Assembly: GCA_023055355.1 (NCBI GenBank)
Contig: JALJCS010000035.1
Location: 1,364,001-1,428,000, forward strand
Direction of reading: 5' to 3'
From: Agelaius tricolor
Lineage: Eukaryota > Chordata > Aves > Passeriformes > Icteridae
Length of the DNA stretch: 64,000 nucleotides
Positions 1-12,100 of this stretch are shown here, in pieces. The stretch's first letter is position 1, and every line of letters begins with the position of its first letter. The notes under the pieces are model-generated. The model was not told where the DNA came from. It searched no databases and was given only the letters and a program-made list of their open reading frames with translations. A program made the position numbers and the translations under genes.

Positions 1-148
1 GCTCGCTGCTGCGGGCCAGCAGGTCAGCAAACCACGAGCCAAGGCTGGCCATGGAAGGGTAGGATCTCCTCACCCAGGACTCCGGCACCGTGCCAAAGAA
101 GAGGGAGCTCTGCAAGGTCTCCATCTCGCTGGTCATGGTCAGTTCCCC
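1..148 (-). CDS. DNAH17: DNAH17 exon W17: C-terminal domain, cut by the window edge
   Basis: 49 codons and one base are visible, starting in phase 0 and running off the window. The peptide starts [20 protein letters not shown] and continues [20 protein letters not shown] and [22 protein letters not shown] is the Dynein_C pattern. The acceptor is TCTCCAG at 149-155. Only about 14 bases of the original intron end remain before a solo LTR (163-678), so the splice signals upstream of this exon have been rearranged. The final exons and the stop codon lie outside the window. Confidence 0.94.
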
Positions 149-3100
149 CTGGAGAGAAAGGGTGGCACCATGATATCTTCTGTAAAATCCTCTTTGCCCA
201 GGATTTCTTCTCCTGGGAAGCTGAGAAGCCTCAGAGAGGAATAAAAACAATAATTATCTGATTGCTGCTCCCGTGTTTTGCTGCCTTTGGAATGTGGCTT
301 GGACATTGGTTACCAACAGGTGAATGTTTGATTGGTTCCATGTGAATTGTTTGAATTTAATGACCAATCGTGGTCCAGCTGTGCTGAGGCTCTGAGGAGT
401 CACAGGTTTTTATTATTTTTTCTTGTTAAACCTTCTGATGCATTCTTTCTCTTTCTTTAGTATAGTTTTAGTATAGCATACTATAATATGATATGATATA
501 CTATGATATACTATGATATACTATGATATATTATGATATATAATATAATATAATATAATATAATATAATATAATATAATATAATATAATATAATATAATA
601 TAACATATCAGCCTTCTGAGAACTTGGAGTCAGTTTCTCATCTCTCAGCTCGTCCTGGGGACCCTCACAAACACCACAAAGGGCACAGTCAGCACTGACA
701 CTGCCCAGCAGAGCCTGCTTGGAAGCAGAGCTGGGCCAGGGCATGAGGAAGAGCACAAAATCCCACACAGACACTGCTGGCCACGTACTCTGGGTAACTT
801 CATGAGTTTGGGGGTTTCCTGTGCACTTTCTATTGAATATTCCTGCATCCTGCTGTAAAAATACTACTGGGAGGAACAAAAGTGTGACAGTGACAGCAGC
901 AGGGGTGTCCTCGGTTGTCCTGGTGTTATTTCTGTTTTCTCTCATGGACTCACAGATTTCTGGGGGTGTAAAGCTGTTCTCACTCACTGCCAGGGCAGGA
1001 CACTGGAGTTTCTGATGATCTACTCTAAAGCTGTCCAAATATTTGTTATGTTGAGTCCTGTCCCCCTCCTCTCCTCCACTTCCCCTCACTCCTCCCCTCA
1101 TTTTCTGCTTTGCAGTGCAAGATTTTCTCTGATTCCACGTGTTGTCTGCAAATGTAATCACAGCTCCTTCCACAGCAAGGAAGGAGCACAACAAAGATAT
1201 GATTCAGCCAAGTGAGATAAAGAGAGAGGTTTGACTTTTCCTTTGTGCAGCAATTAATTAGTTTCAAAGCTTTTAGAAACCTGTATCAGTTCTGCCAGAA
1301 GAGCTGAATTCCAGGACATTCCACTGAAAGACAACGTGAGGGTGGCTGAACACTGGAACAGGTTGTCCACAGAGGCTGGAGAGTCTCCATCCTTGGAAAT
1401 GCTCAAAACTCACCAGGGCCTGGTCCAAACAAGCTGCTCTGCCTGTCCCTGCTCGGGATGGGGCTGGAGCGATGTCCTGACCAACTCCTCTGGGATTCTG
1501 CCTCACTCAAACCAAGCAGAATAAAAAGAGAAAACCTGCAAATGCCAGCTCAGCTTCCCTAGTATGGAATGGTCTCCACAGTTCAATCTCTGCAGCTCTG
1601 TGCTCAGCTGGAGGGGTACAACACCCCCAGAATTTTGGGGACCCAAAATTATAAATAATAATGTCCATCCCTGCTCTCAATTATAAACACTTCCTTTTGT
1701 TCCCTTATCATTTTGCCAAAGTTTATCTCATTTACAATTTCTCTTTGCCTCGGGCTAAGTGTTTTTTGGAAAGATTAACTGAAATCAGTGGAGCCATTGC
1801 TGAGAACAAGGGGGAGGGAATTGGGTCAGTCTATGCACATTAAAAGATTCCAACTGTTCTTTCACAGGACTTCAGTGCCTCCAGCAGTGAGGTCAGCAGA
1901 GGTGCCCTTTGCTGGGGCCACAAAAATCCATGAAGCTTTAGAAAAAAGTTGAAATCTTCTTAAAGCAGCCCCCACAGTTGTTTAGCAATGCTTGGCAGAG
2001 CCCAGCAGTTCAAGATCTCTACAGTTTTGTTCCTGTGCTGATCGTGCCCTGTGGGACACACTGACAGCTGAGAAAGACCTTTAATGTCACCAAATCCAGC
2101 CACAGAATTGTGACTTGGACAAGGGGTGGCAATCAGATTTCATGTGGGGAGGAATGTTTAATATTGGTGGGGGAACGAGGGGATGCAGAGAGTGCAAACA
2201 AACCACAAACAAAATTAACCAGGGGAATGTGTAACACAGGCTGCAAACCTCTCCCCAAACCCTGCCCAGATCATGGCAGGGAAGGAGATGGGGACTGCAG
2301 AAAAGGCTCCTCAGAGGGCAGCAGCAGCCCCTGAGCTGGGGCTCAGAGACACCCTGGGGCTGGCACATGGATAGAGACAATCCTGAGTACAAAGGGTTTG
2401 AGATGGGTTCCGAAGCTACAACAGCAAATGAGGTGAAATGAAGAACTGGAAGAAGCAGCACTTGCAATTAACACTAAAATATGAGGAACAACCTCCTGAA
2501 ATCTCCATCATGATCTCCATCCTCAGGAAAAACTGGGCACAAAGAGGAACCATGCATGGGCTGGGCTGAAGCCATGGCAGGACCATGCAGGGAGAACAAG
2601 AATCCTGCACTGGGCACAGCAGGACACTGGAACAGGAGCGCTCTGTGCTCCTGGAAGTGCTTTGACATGAGTGAGAATATGGCAGAATGTGTGCAGGCAG
2701 CCAAATTGATTTAAAGAGAGCCCCCCTCGATCATATATCATGTCTAGTTTTACTTTCAGGAAACAAATGAATTAGCAAATGTAATTCTCAGCAAGGCTTG
2801 AGAAAAGCAATTTTTAAAGCCTGCGCACTCAAGCATGCTTTGAGTCTCCTGTGAGGGTTCAAAGCATCTACAGCAGCAATCTCATAGAGTTGTCCAAACA
2901 CAATTATGCATAAATTTGCATTTCAGATGCTGAATACTAAAGTGCATCAGAAATTATTCAAGTTAATCTTTAATTTTTTTTTTTTTTTTTCCCAAATGCT
3001 GGGAGTAATTTTCATTTAAAGACACCCTTGAAGGAAATCCTAATCAGCCTGCAGCCATTCCCTCAAGATGAGCACACTACAGACACAAACTGTTTCCTCA

Positions 3101-6100
3101 GTTCAGGTTATTTTCACTTGATACTCAGCTTGCCTATCAAAATTTGATTCTTTGTTATTTTACAATATATATTATCCTCATTTTGGAGGCTCATCCTTCA
3201 CCCAAATTGCAATGCAGAGGATCTGCTTGCAAAAGATGAGGCTGGTACAACATTAACATGCAAGTGCTTCAGCCCAGCCTCTGGTTCCACCCAAGCCAGC
3301 CAGAACAAAGGGCTTTGAAATGCAACATGCCAGTTATTTCTGATGGCTACCAGTCTATTGCAATTTCTCTTCCTCCTAATGGGATGTCTCCTATTTTTGG
3401 ACCAAACAATCACTTTCCGCTAGGACGACACGATGAATTATTCAAAAATTCAAATTAGGCGTGACATTTCCGAATCGCCTTCTTTTGGCAGATCCTTCAG
3501 TCAGTTAAAAACAATAAGCCTTGTTTTCTCTGGGCTTTATTTATTCTCTGCTGAGCTCTGTGGGGCCTGGCTTGTAAACTCTCCTCCTCTGAGCGCTGTC
3601 AGTGCAGGCCCCCAGCCCCAGAGAGGAACGAGCCTTGACAGCTCTTTAATTGTCAGGAAGGGCAATTAAAGCAGGATTTCTTCAGTGTAAGGCCCAGAGT
3701 CAAGTGAGGGCAGCACCAGGAAGAGTCATCAGCCCCCTGTGGCTGCTCTGTGGTCCCCCAGGGGTGGGAGGTGATGTGAGGGATGCTGAGCAGGGTTTTG
3801 GGTCACGCACAAGCTCTAATTCAGCTCTGCAGGGACCCACACGAAACCTTTGGCTGCAGACACAAGAGTTGGTGCCAGGGGAGACCTGATTTGGATATCA
3901 GGAGAGCTTTCTTCAGGCAGTGGGCTGTGAAGCACTGGCACAGGCTGTGGTGCAGTCACCAGCCACAGGCTGACAGAACATTCTCATAGAATATTCCCAG
4001 CTGGAAGGGGCCCTCAAGGATCATCAAGCGCAACTCTTAGACCAGGGATTGAACCCCCAGCACCAGCTGAGCCCAAGTGCCCTGGAAGTGCCCAAAAAAC
4101 CATCTGGACGTGGCACCTGAGGCTGTGGTTTAGGGGTGAGCGTGGTGCTGCTGCTGGGGGGATGGTTGGGCTTGGGGATCTCAAAGGGCTTCTCCAGCCC
4201 TAAGGACTCCATGGTTCTTGGAATCGCCACTGATGGCCTCCAGAGCCTGCAGATATGTCTCTGCAGCAAACCCCAGATTTGCCAAACACCAGAAATGCCA
4301 AATGCTGCTCTGCTCTGCTGCTCTCTTCCAGTCCCAGCCCCAGGGTGTCTCTGAGCCCCAGCTCAGGGGCTGCTGCTGCCCTCTGAGGAGCCTTTTCTGC
4401 AGTCCCCATCTTCTTCCCTGCCATGATCTGGGCAGGGTTTGGGGAGAGGTTTGCAGCCTGTGTTACACATTCCCCTGGTTAATTTTGTTTGTGGTTTGTT
4501 TGCACTCTCTGCATCCCCTCATTCCCCCACCAATATTAAACAGCACATTCCTCCCCACATGAAATCTAATTGCCACACCTTGTCCAAGTCACAATTATAT
4601 CTTGTTTGGGGCTCTGGGATTGAACCATTAAATCACTTCTGTTTACCTGTCTCAGGAAATGGAATTTCCAATTCCACCGCCTTATGCTAGAAAATAAGAG
4701 AAATCTGTTTATGATAATTGACTACATAAATATCAGCTTCTTCCAAAATGGGCTGCACACACTGACCCACCACCTGTGTCCAGGATATCTCTGCTCTAAC
4801 AAGCACCAGCACCCACATCTGCAGCTGCTGCTCCGGGCTGCCGCTGGGATTTGGGAGCAGCTTGGTGCCCAAACCCCCAGCCAAGCCTGCCCCTCCTCGT
4901 GCAGGGTGGGCAGCTGAAGGTTTCTTTTCCAAGCTGCCCCTGGGAGAGGTTTGAGATGTTATTCCATCTCAGGGCAGGCTCTCATTGCCCACCCTCAGCC
5001 CTGCTATGAACGGGCTGGGTCCCAGCCCAGGCCCTTCAGACACACTGTGCACATCAGCTGAGGGGGCTGAGCATCCCTGTGAGATGGGGTTGTGAGAAAT
5101 TGCTCCTCACCTGTCATCGTTTAGGAGGGTTTAGTAAACCTTATCAAAAATACAACAGGAAACTGAATAAAGAAAAAAGGTTATGGTGCTGGGAGCGAAA
5201 GATTTTCCCCACCACTTGCTCAGCCGCCTCACAATGGAGGTTTTTCCTTTTTAACCCTTTAACCCCTCCCAAAGTTCTGTCCATCAACCCCTTCTTCACT
5301 GTCCAGTGGTGGAATCTCCTCAAACCCTGATTGCAGGTCAGGTGTTCCACAGTGACAGGCCAGCCCTCCCTGATGTCCCAGCTCCAGCTGTCCCTTGATA
5401 ACCACGTGAGGGGGTACAACATAACCACAAATCCATAAAACTCTTCTTAACCTATAGACATGATATTTGTCCATTAATTGTGAGAGTCAATCAATGCATT
5501 GCTCATCTATCACAGGATCAGAGCCTGCCACCCTGGAACTGATGGAGCAGGGGATGCCCACTGACTGATGGCCAGGAGATGCCCCAGGCCCCAGCTGTGG
5601 CATGAGAGGGAGACAGGGCAGTGCTGAGGCTTTGTCCTGCCCGCTCCAGGCTGCATTGCTGTGCTGCACACGTGCCTTGCCAAGGGAAGGGCAGCAGCTG
5701 GCTGTGGGGAGGGGTCCCTGGGGGTGACAGGGTGGAGGGGAAGGGCTGTCAGAGAGCACCAGGAGTGCCAGGCAGCTCCTCACTCCCTGGCAGTGCAGCC
5801 TCATCCCTGCTGGCTCATCCCAAAGGGGCAGAGGAGCCTTTTCTATTTTGTCCCACTGAGTGCCTGGGGGGAATGCAGGAGGTGACTTCTCCTACAGTGG
5901 ATGCAGCATCAATCACAGCCCTACCTCACACCCTGCAGAACCAGAAATCTGCATCCCAACGGGTGTGGAAAGGGCAGCAGCCAGGGGGACACAGAGACCC
6001 CTGTCCTGGGGAGAGACAGGGATGGGCTGATCCATGGCATCCCTGTCTGGGGCAGAGACAGGGATGGGCTGATCCATGGGATCCCTGCTTGGGGCAGAGC

Positions 6101-9100
6101 TGATCCCTGCTTGGGGCAGAGACAGGGATGAGCTGATCCCTTGGATCCCTGTCCTGAGGAGAGACAGGGATGGGCTGATCCATGGGATCCCTGCCTGGGG
6201 CAGAGACAGGGATGAGCTGATCCATGGGATCCCTGCCTGGGGTGGGGCAGAGCTGATCCATGGGATCCCTGCTTGGAGCAGAGCAGATCCATGGGATCCC
6301 TGCTTGGAGCAGAGCAGATCCATGGGATCCCTGCCTGGGGCAGAGCTGATCCATGGGATCCCTGCTTGGAGCAGAGCAGATCCATGGGATCCCTGCTTGG
6401 AGCAGAGCAGATCCATGGGATCCCTGCCTGGGGCAGAGCTGATCCATGGGATCCCTGCTTGGGGCAGAGCTGATCCATGGGATCCCTGCTTGGGGCAGAG
6501 CTGATCCATGGGATCCCTGCCTGGGGCAGAGTCTGGTTCCACACCAGGGTGGGGATCAGCTGCAGTGGAGCCCCATGGATGGGGACACTCTAGCAGGTGG
6601 CTCACACCCAGCAGGGGAATTGTATCTCTTCCAAAACTCCTGAGATTTCAGCCTTTTCCTCTTACAGTTCTGGACATTTTGTGTCTTCACACAAAATCAG
6701 TCTTTGATTTCAGCTCAGCCTGTGCCTCTGAGATATTTTGTTCCAAGCTCCTCCTGCTCATGGACATTTTGTGCAAAGGTGTGATTTTTGGCTCACCTTT
6801 AACTAGGCCATGTCTCAGTTTGTGAGTGACCTGCTGTTGCTGTGGCACAATCTGGGGTGGCCAGAAGTGCTCATCCCCTGTTCCCAAAAGCCAAGCAGTG
6901 CTGTGTGTGCCCTTGGACACTGTGCCACTGCAAATCCACCTGTGAGCCATGTGGAGCCAGGCTGGCTTTGCAGCCAGCAGCAAATTCTTCCCTGTGACCC
7001 CTTTTATTCCCTGAGCAGCACCTTGCAGGATTTTCCAGCTCTCCTACTGATGCCTTAAGATTTTAGCTTGTATATTTATCAAATCCTAGAGTGTATTGGT
7101 GTATAACTCTAAACTCCATATAGAGTGTAGATAACTGCCTTCACATTTTGGTCAGACAGAACAATTCTTCTGGGCCTGAGATCCAAGGACACACCACAGG
7201 CCCTGAAAAGTACAAACAAAAGTGAATTGGAGGGAGAAAACTGGGGTAATATGACTTCATTACATGAAGCTGTAATTGGAGAATTAACCCCTGATATGCA
7301 AATAGACCAAACTTATATCTGTATAAAAAAACTCGTGACCATTGTGATGCCTTCAGTTTTATCTTTCCTATTTCCCAGGCTCTGCAGTGCACTGGTCAAT
7401 AACTCTGAACTGCACAGAAAGTGTCAGCAAGGTCTCCTCCCAGCTCAGGCACACAGAACAATCCTTTTCCAGCCCCAGAACCAAGGACACCGCTGCAGCC
7501 TCAGCCCCAAAAAGTGCAAACAGCAGGGAATGGAGGAGAGCAACCTGGGAGGGTGGGACTGCATCACCTGGAGCTGGGATTGGGCACTGAACCCCAGCGT
7601 GGAAATGGAGCAGAACTCATCAAAGGGTGAAAACTCCTGACTCTGAGTCCATCCTGGGCCCACCTTGGGTGCAGCCCTGCCTGGGCTCTTGCCCTGCCCA
7701 AGGTGCATCCTTTAAGGCCTTTTAATGAATCCCCACTTTATTCCTTTAACCCTGCCCAGCCCCTGCTCCAGGAGCCTCTCCAGGCATCAATCCCCCATCC
7801 TGGGTGCAGCCTCTGCAAGACTTTGCCCTGCCCAAGGTATTCCTATGGCAGGCCTTTAGCAAACCCCCATTTTTTCCCTCTTGCAGTCCCAGGGAGCCCC
7901 TCAGGCCATGAGTACCTTCAGGCCCAGCTCCAGCTCGGCCAGCGAGCGCCGCATCTCGGCCGTGAGCGCGTTCATGCGCTCGCACTCCTGCAGGGCAACC
8001 ACAGCATAGGGAGTCCTCTCCTCCAGCCTGGCCAGCAGCTCTGCCATGTTGAACTCGTCCGGGAGCTTCTCTAACATCTCCTCCAGGAGGGTTTGCACCT
8101 GTGCCAAAGGGAGGAGAGAGAGGGGGAGGCTGGTGAGTGATGCCCAGGCTCGCAGCCTGAGCTGGGAGAACTCCCTCTGCCCTGTCAGTGTCTCCCAAAC
8201 CATCCCTGTCAGCCCTGGGCACCTTTCAAAGAGCTAGCCCTGTCCTATTAAAATCCAAATGCTGACAGAAGTTAATGTCAGATGAGCAGCTTGCAAAGTG
8301 ATGGTTTTAAAATGTCCCTGTGACATGTGGCAGCCTCCTCTCTTCTCGGCTCTCTCATTTCTCCTGAGGTCACACTCACGAGGAGATGGATGGGGCTGGA
8401 GCCTCAGCTGAGCCTCAGGACAGCACAGCTTATGAGCTGGTTTTCTCTGGTGTACTGATGGAGAGAGGTGATTACATAAAATTGAATTTTAAGCTGAATT
8501 TGGCATTCCGGACTAATGGAGCCACGGAAGAAAAGCATAACGAAACAAAATTATTTTTTGGTCACCATCACAGCTTCTTCAGAACTGTAGGTACTAAACA
8601 GGGAAATCTCCAATGCAAGAGGATTTTTGTAGTGTCTAAAAAATTAAATAAACTCCTTTCTGACAGTGAGGCATGAAGCCCCTGCTGTCCATGGGCTCAG
8701 CTGCATTTCCCAGGTTTAATGTGGAAGCTCTTTGCTTTACTTCTGAGCTGGAACCTGAGCAAGACTTCTGCTTGCTGGCACCTTTTGGGCACACATAACA
8801 CAGTTAAAATTCTATGAACCCAAGTGCCAAACCTGGCATGCAGGACCAGTGCCAGCTAGGGCAGGGTAATTTTACAGCCAGGGCCACCAATATTCATATT
8901 TTGGACTCTGCACTCCAATTCCCTCCTGTTGCTGCTCTTCCCAACCCTCAGCTCCCATCAGCAGTGATGATGTGTGGGCTGTTACTGCAGCCACACAGGT
9001 GGCTAAAGCTGGAAAAGCTCCTCAGCTGCACCTCAGGGGCACCACAGAAATATCAGCTCATTTGAAATTCCCCTGCAAGCCCCTGTGGCTCTGATTCCTT

Positions 9101-12100
9101 CCCAGCAATTACAGCTCGTTTGCTGTAGAGTGACCTCAGAAAGCTGTGGGAGGAACTGGACTTGTCAGAGCCTCGGGGAAAATGACAGGCTCACATTTTC
9201 CCTGGGAGCTCCCAAAAATCACCTCAGCCAAAGCAGGCCTGGATATCCCTCAGTGGAGGAGCTGAGACGAGGCTTTGCTTGCTCCCATCCAAGGACCAAG
9301 TGGAAGGGACAGCTTGGATAATGACAGGGATCACTTCAGGAAGAAAATGAGCCGTGGGAGCATGGCCCCAGGCACAAGGCAGGTCACACTCTGCTTGCTC
9401 TCAGGCAGATTTTATTCCCAGACAGAGCCATGAGGACTCCTGTGCTCCTGTGAGAGTGCTCTTGACTGTGACCAGCAGTTTGCAGGGTGGCCATGACCTG
9501 TGGCTCCACCGCTGGGGCTCTCCTTGATCATTTTGCTTCCTTGGGTTGAGGAGTTTATTGTGTTCCAATAACAAAAGAATTGTGAGGGGAGAAGAGGAAC
9601 TCACATTTGCCATCTCTGAACATCTTGTTTGGCTTTGCTACCCCTGGATTATTCCCCTCACCTCAAATTTGAGTACAAACTGAAAATTGACCATGCTGGG
9701 CACTTCTAGGAGCCCCTGAGGGAAGGCAGTCAGTTCCCCAGCTTCACAGCAAGCCAAAGGGAACTCGTGTGAAACCACAGCTTTCTATGAGCTGCAATTA
9801 GCCATTCATTAAATTGCAAATCTTCAAGCACAGAGCTGGCACCTTAAGGCTGCAGGAGTGAAAACCTGAGCATGTGTTGGCTGATTCCAGATCTTGTCAG
9901 GGGTGTTTGGGCAGTGTTTTAATGAGCTGTGAGTTTCCACAGGGAGGGCTGAGATCAGCCCAGGACACAGGTGCAGCAAAGGAGTTCAGCTGGAAAGAAG
10001 GAATTACAAGGCCCAGGGGAGCTGGGGGGACACGGTGGTGGCAGCAGGAGGAGGGCTGAGCTCTGGGTGGCACGCTGAGGGTGGCAGGCAGTGTGCCAGG
10101 GGCCCATTGCTATGCCAGTCACAGGGGCTGCACAGGGACTGCTGCTCAGGGAAGGTTTATTTGCAGCACCTTCAGAGGATGATAACGAAGGCTCTGCAGT
10201 GCACAGGGTAATTAAGAGGCACTGTCCTGTTACTGCCAGCACTCAATTACATCCCACCAGGGTGATGTTCTGCATAAAACCAGGCTTCAGGCAGGCAGAG
10301 GCAGAACACAGAACCATGGACAAGCCTGATGGATGAGACAGGCATCAAGCCCCAGCAGCTGCCCCTGAGCACTCTCCCCATCTCCTCCTGGGTGCCCACA
10401 GCCCCTGAGCACTCTCACCATCTCCTCCTGGGTGCCCAATCACTCCCTGCACTCTCACCATCTCCTCCTGGGTGCCCACAGCCCATGAGCACTCTCACCA
10501 TCTCCTCCTGGGTGCCCAATCACTCCCTGCACTCTCCCCATCTCCTCCTGGGTGCCCAATCACTCCCTGCACTCTCACCATCTCCTCCTGGGTGCCCACA
10601 GTCCCTGGGCACTCTCCCCATCTCCTCCTGGGTGCCCAATCACTCCCTGCACTCTCACCATCTCCTCCTGGGTGCCCAATCACTCCCTGCACTCTCCCCA
10701 TCTCCTCCTGGGTGCCTGATCCCTCTCTGCACTCTCACCATCTCCTCCTGGGTGCCCAATCACTCCCTGCACTCTCCCCATCTCCTCCTGGGTGCCCAAT
10801 CACTCCCTGCACTCTCCCCATCTCCTCCTGGGTGCCCAATCACTCCCTGCACTCTCACCATCTCCTCCTGGGTGCTCCCAGGTCCCTGGCCCGTGCTGTT
10901 GTCCCGGGGCTGCAGCTCCAGCACGGTGCGCAGGAGCCGCTCCGAGCGCTGCGTCAGGAACCCGATCTCGGCGTTGGGGTGGAGGCCGTACAGGTAGGGG
11001 GATTCTGGAGGCAGGGCATCGTCTATGTACTGCACAGAGACATCCAGGAGCACGTTAGGAACAGCTCAGGGCACTTTGCCTGCAGAGCTTCAGTGCTGGA
11101 GTCATCCCCCCGAGAGGTCAGCCCGGGCTGAGCCAGCTCTGCCTGTGGCTGAAACATCAGGGAAGCGATGGAGGAAGGAGAGTGCAAATGTTTACAGAGC
11201 TGCTTCTGCTCCTGCTGGGAAAATTCTGTAATTGCTGGAGTTCAGCTTGGCTCCGTGTCTCAGGCTGGACCTTCTCTAGCAATTATCTGCTGTGCATTTC
11301 AGCATCAGCATCCTGAAATCTCTTGTGGGAATTGAGCTTCCAGTAGTTAAGTTTTATGAACAAAACCAGCCTGATGTGCCTCTGCATTTGTGTACAAAGA
11401 GCAGATGAGATCAGTAAGTAGATCAACAAGACCCTTCAGTGATTCTCATCAAAACTGATGATAAAAAGAGCTTGAAAGGGCCATTTTAGCAAACAGTATG
11501 TGGATGTAATTTTCCAGGAGCCCCACTTAAGTCTCGAGCACCAATACAGTTGGTGCATTCATGCATGAACAGAATGAGCCCATGATGAAGTAGCAAATTA
11601 CCATTAGACTTGGCTGATCCAGGGGAATGCTGAAACATCCACAGGAACAAAACATAATGGGAAATAAGAGGAACAGTGCAGGAGCACTGCAGCCCTGTTC
11701 CTGCCTCCTAAAGCAGATTATGGGGCAGTTAGGGAAGACATTCCATTTACATGTATAAATAATGCCAGCAAACAAAGAGCTTACCTGGTGATAGCCATTA
11801 TAATCCATGTTCCCTGGGAGAGGAAATCCAGGAGCAAGGCAGAGCTCTCCCTCCAGCATTTCTGGCTTGATAAATTCTTCCAGGTAGGTTCTGCAGAGCC
11901 GCCTGTCCCAGTCGTCCGTGATGTGCCCTCCGTACATGATCTCACCCACCAGGTAGCGCAGGTCATCGTAGGGGACCTGGGTGTGGAGCAGGCTGGGCTG
12001 AACCCAGGCACTGCCCTGCACCCTCAGGGCTCCCCCCTCAGCAAACAAACAGCAGGCAGGAGTTAAATCCTGCCCCAGGAAAGCTGGGGCACAGCACAGT

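Noticed and set aside
5913..6605. Long overlapping ORFs (up to 230 codons, several frames, both strands)
   Set aside because: They follow the minisatellite at 6000-6535. Several frames are open at once and the proteins are only repeats of PMDQLCP/GSHGSAL-type words.
10371..10870. CRISPR-like array (regular 40 bp spacing)
   Set aside because: There is no repeat-spacer structure; the whole unit is repeated, and the context is a bird intron.
10329..11131. Plus-strand ORFs of about 220 codons
   Set aside because: They are produced by the 40 bp donor array A and run antisense through the real exon W15.
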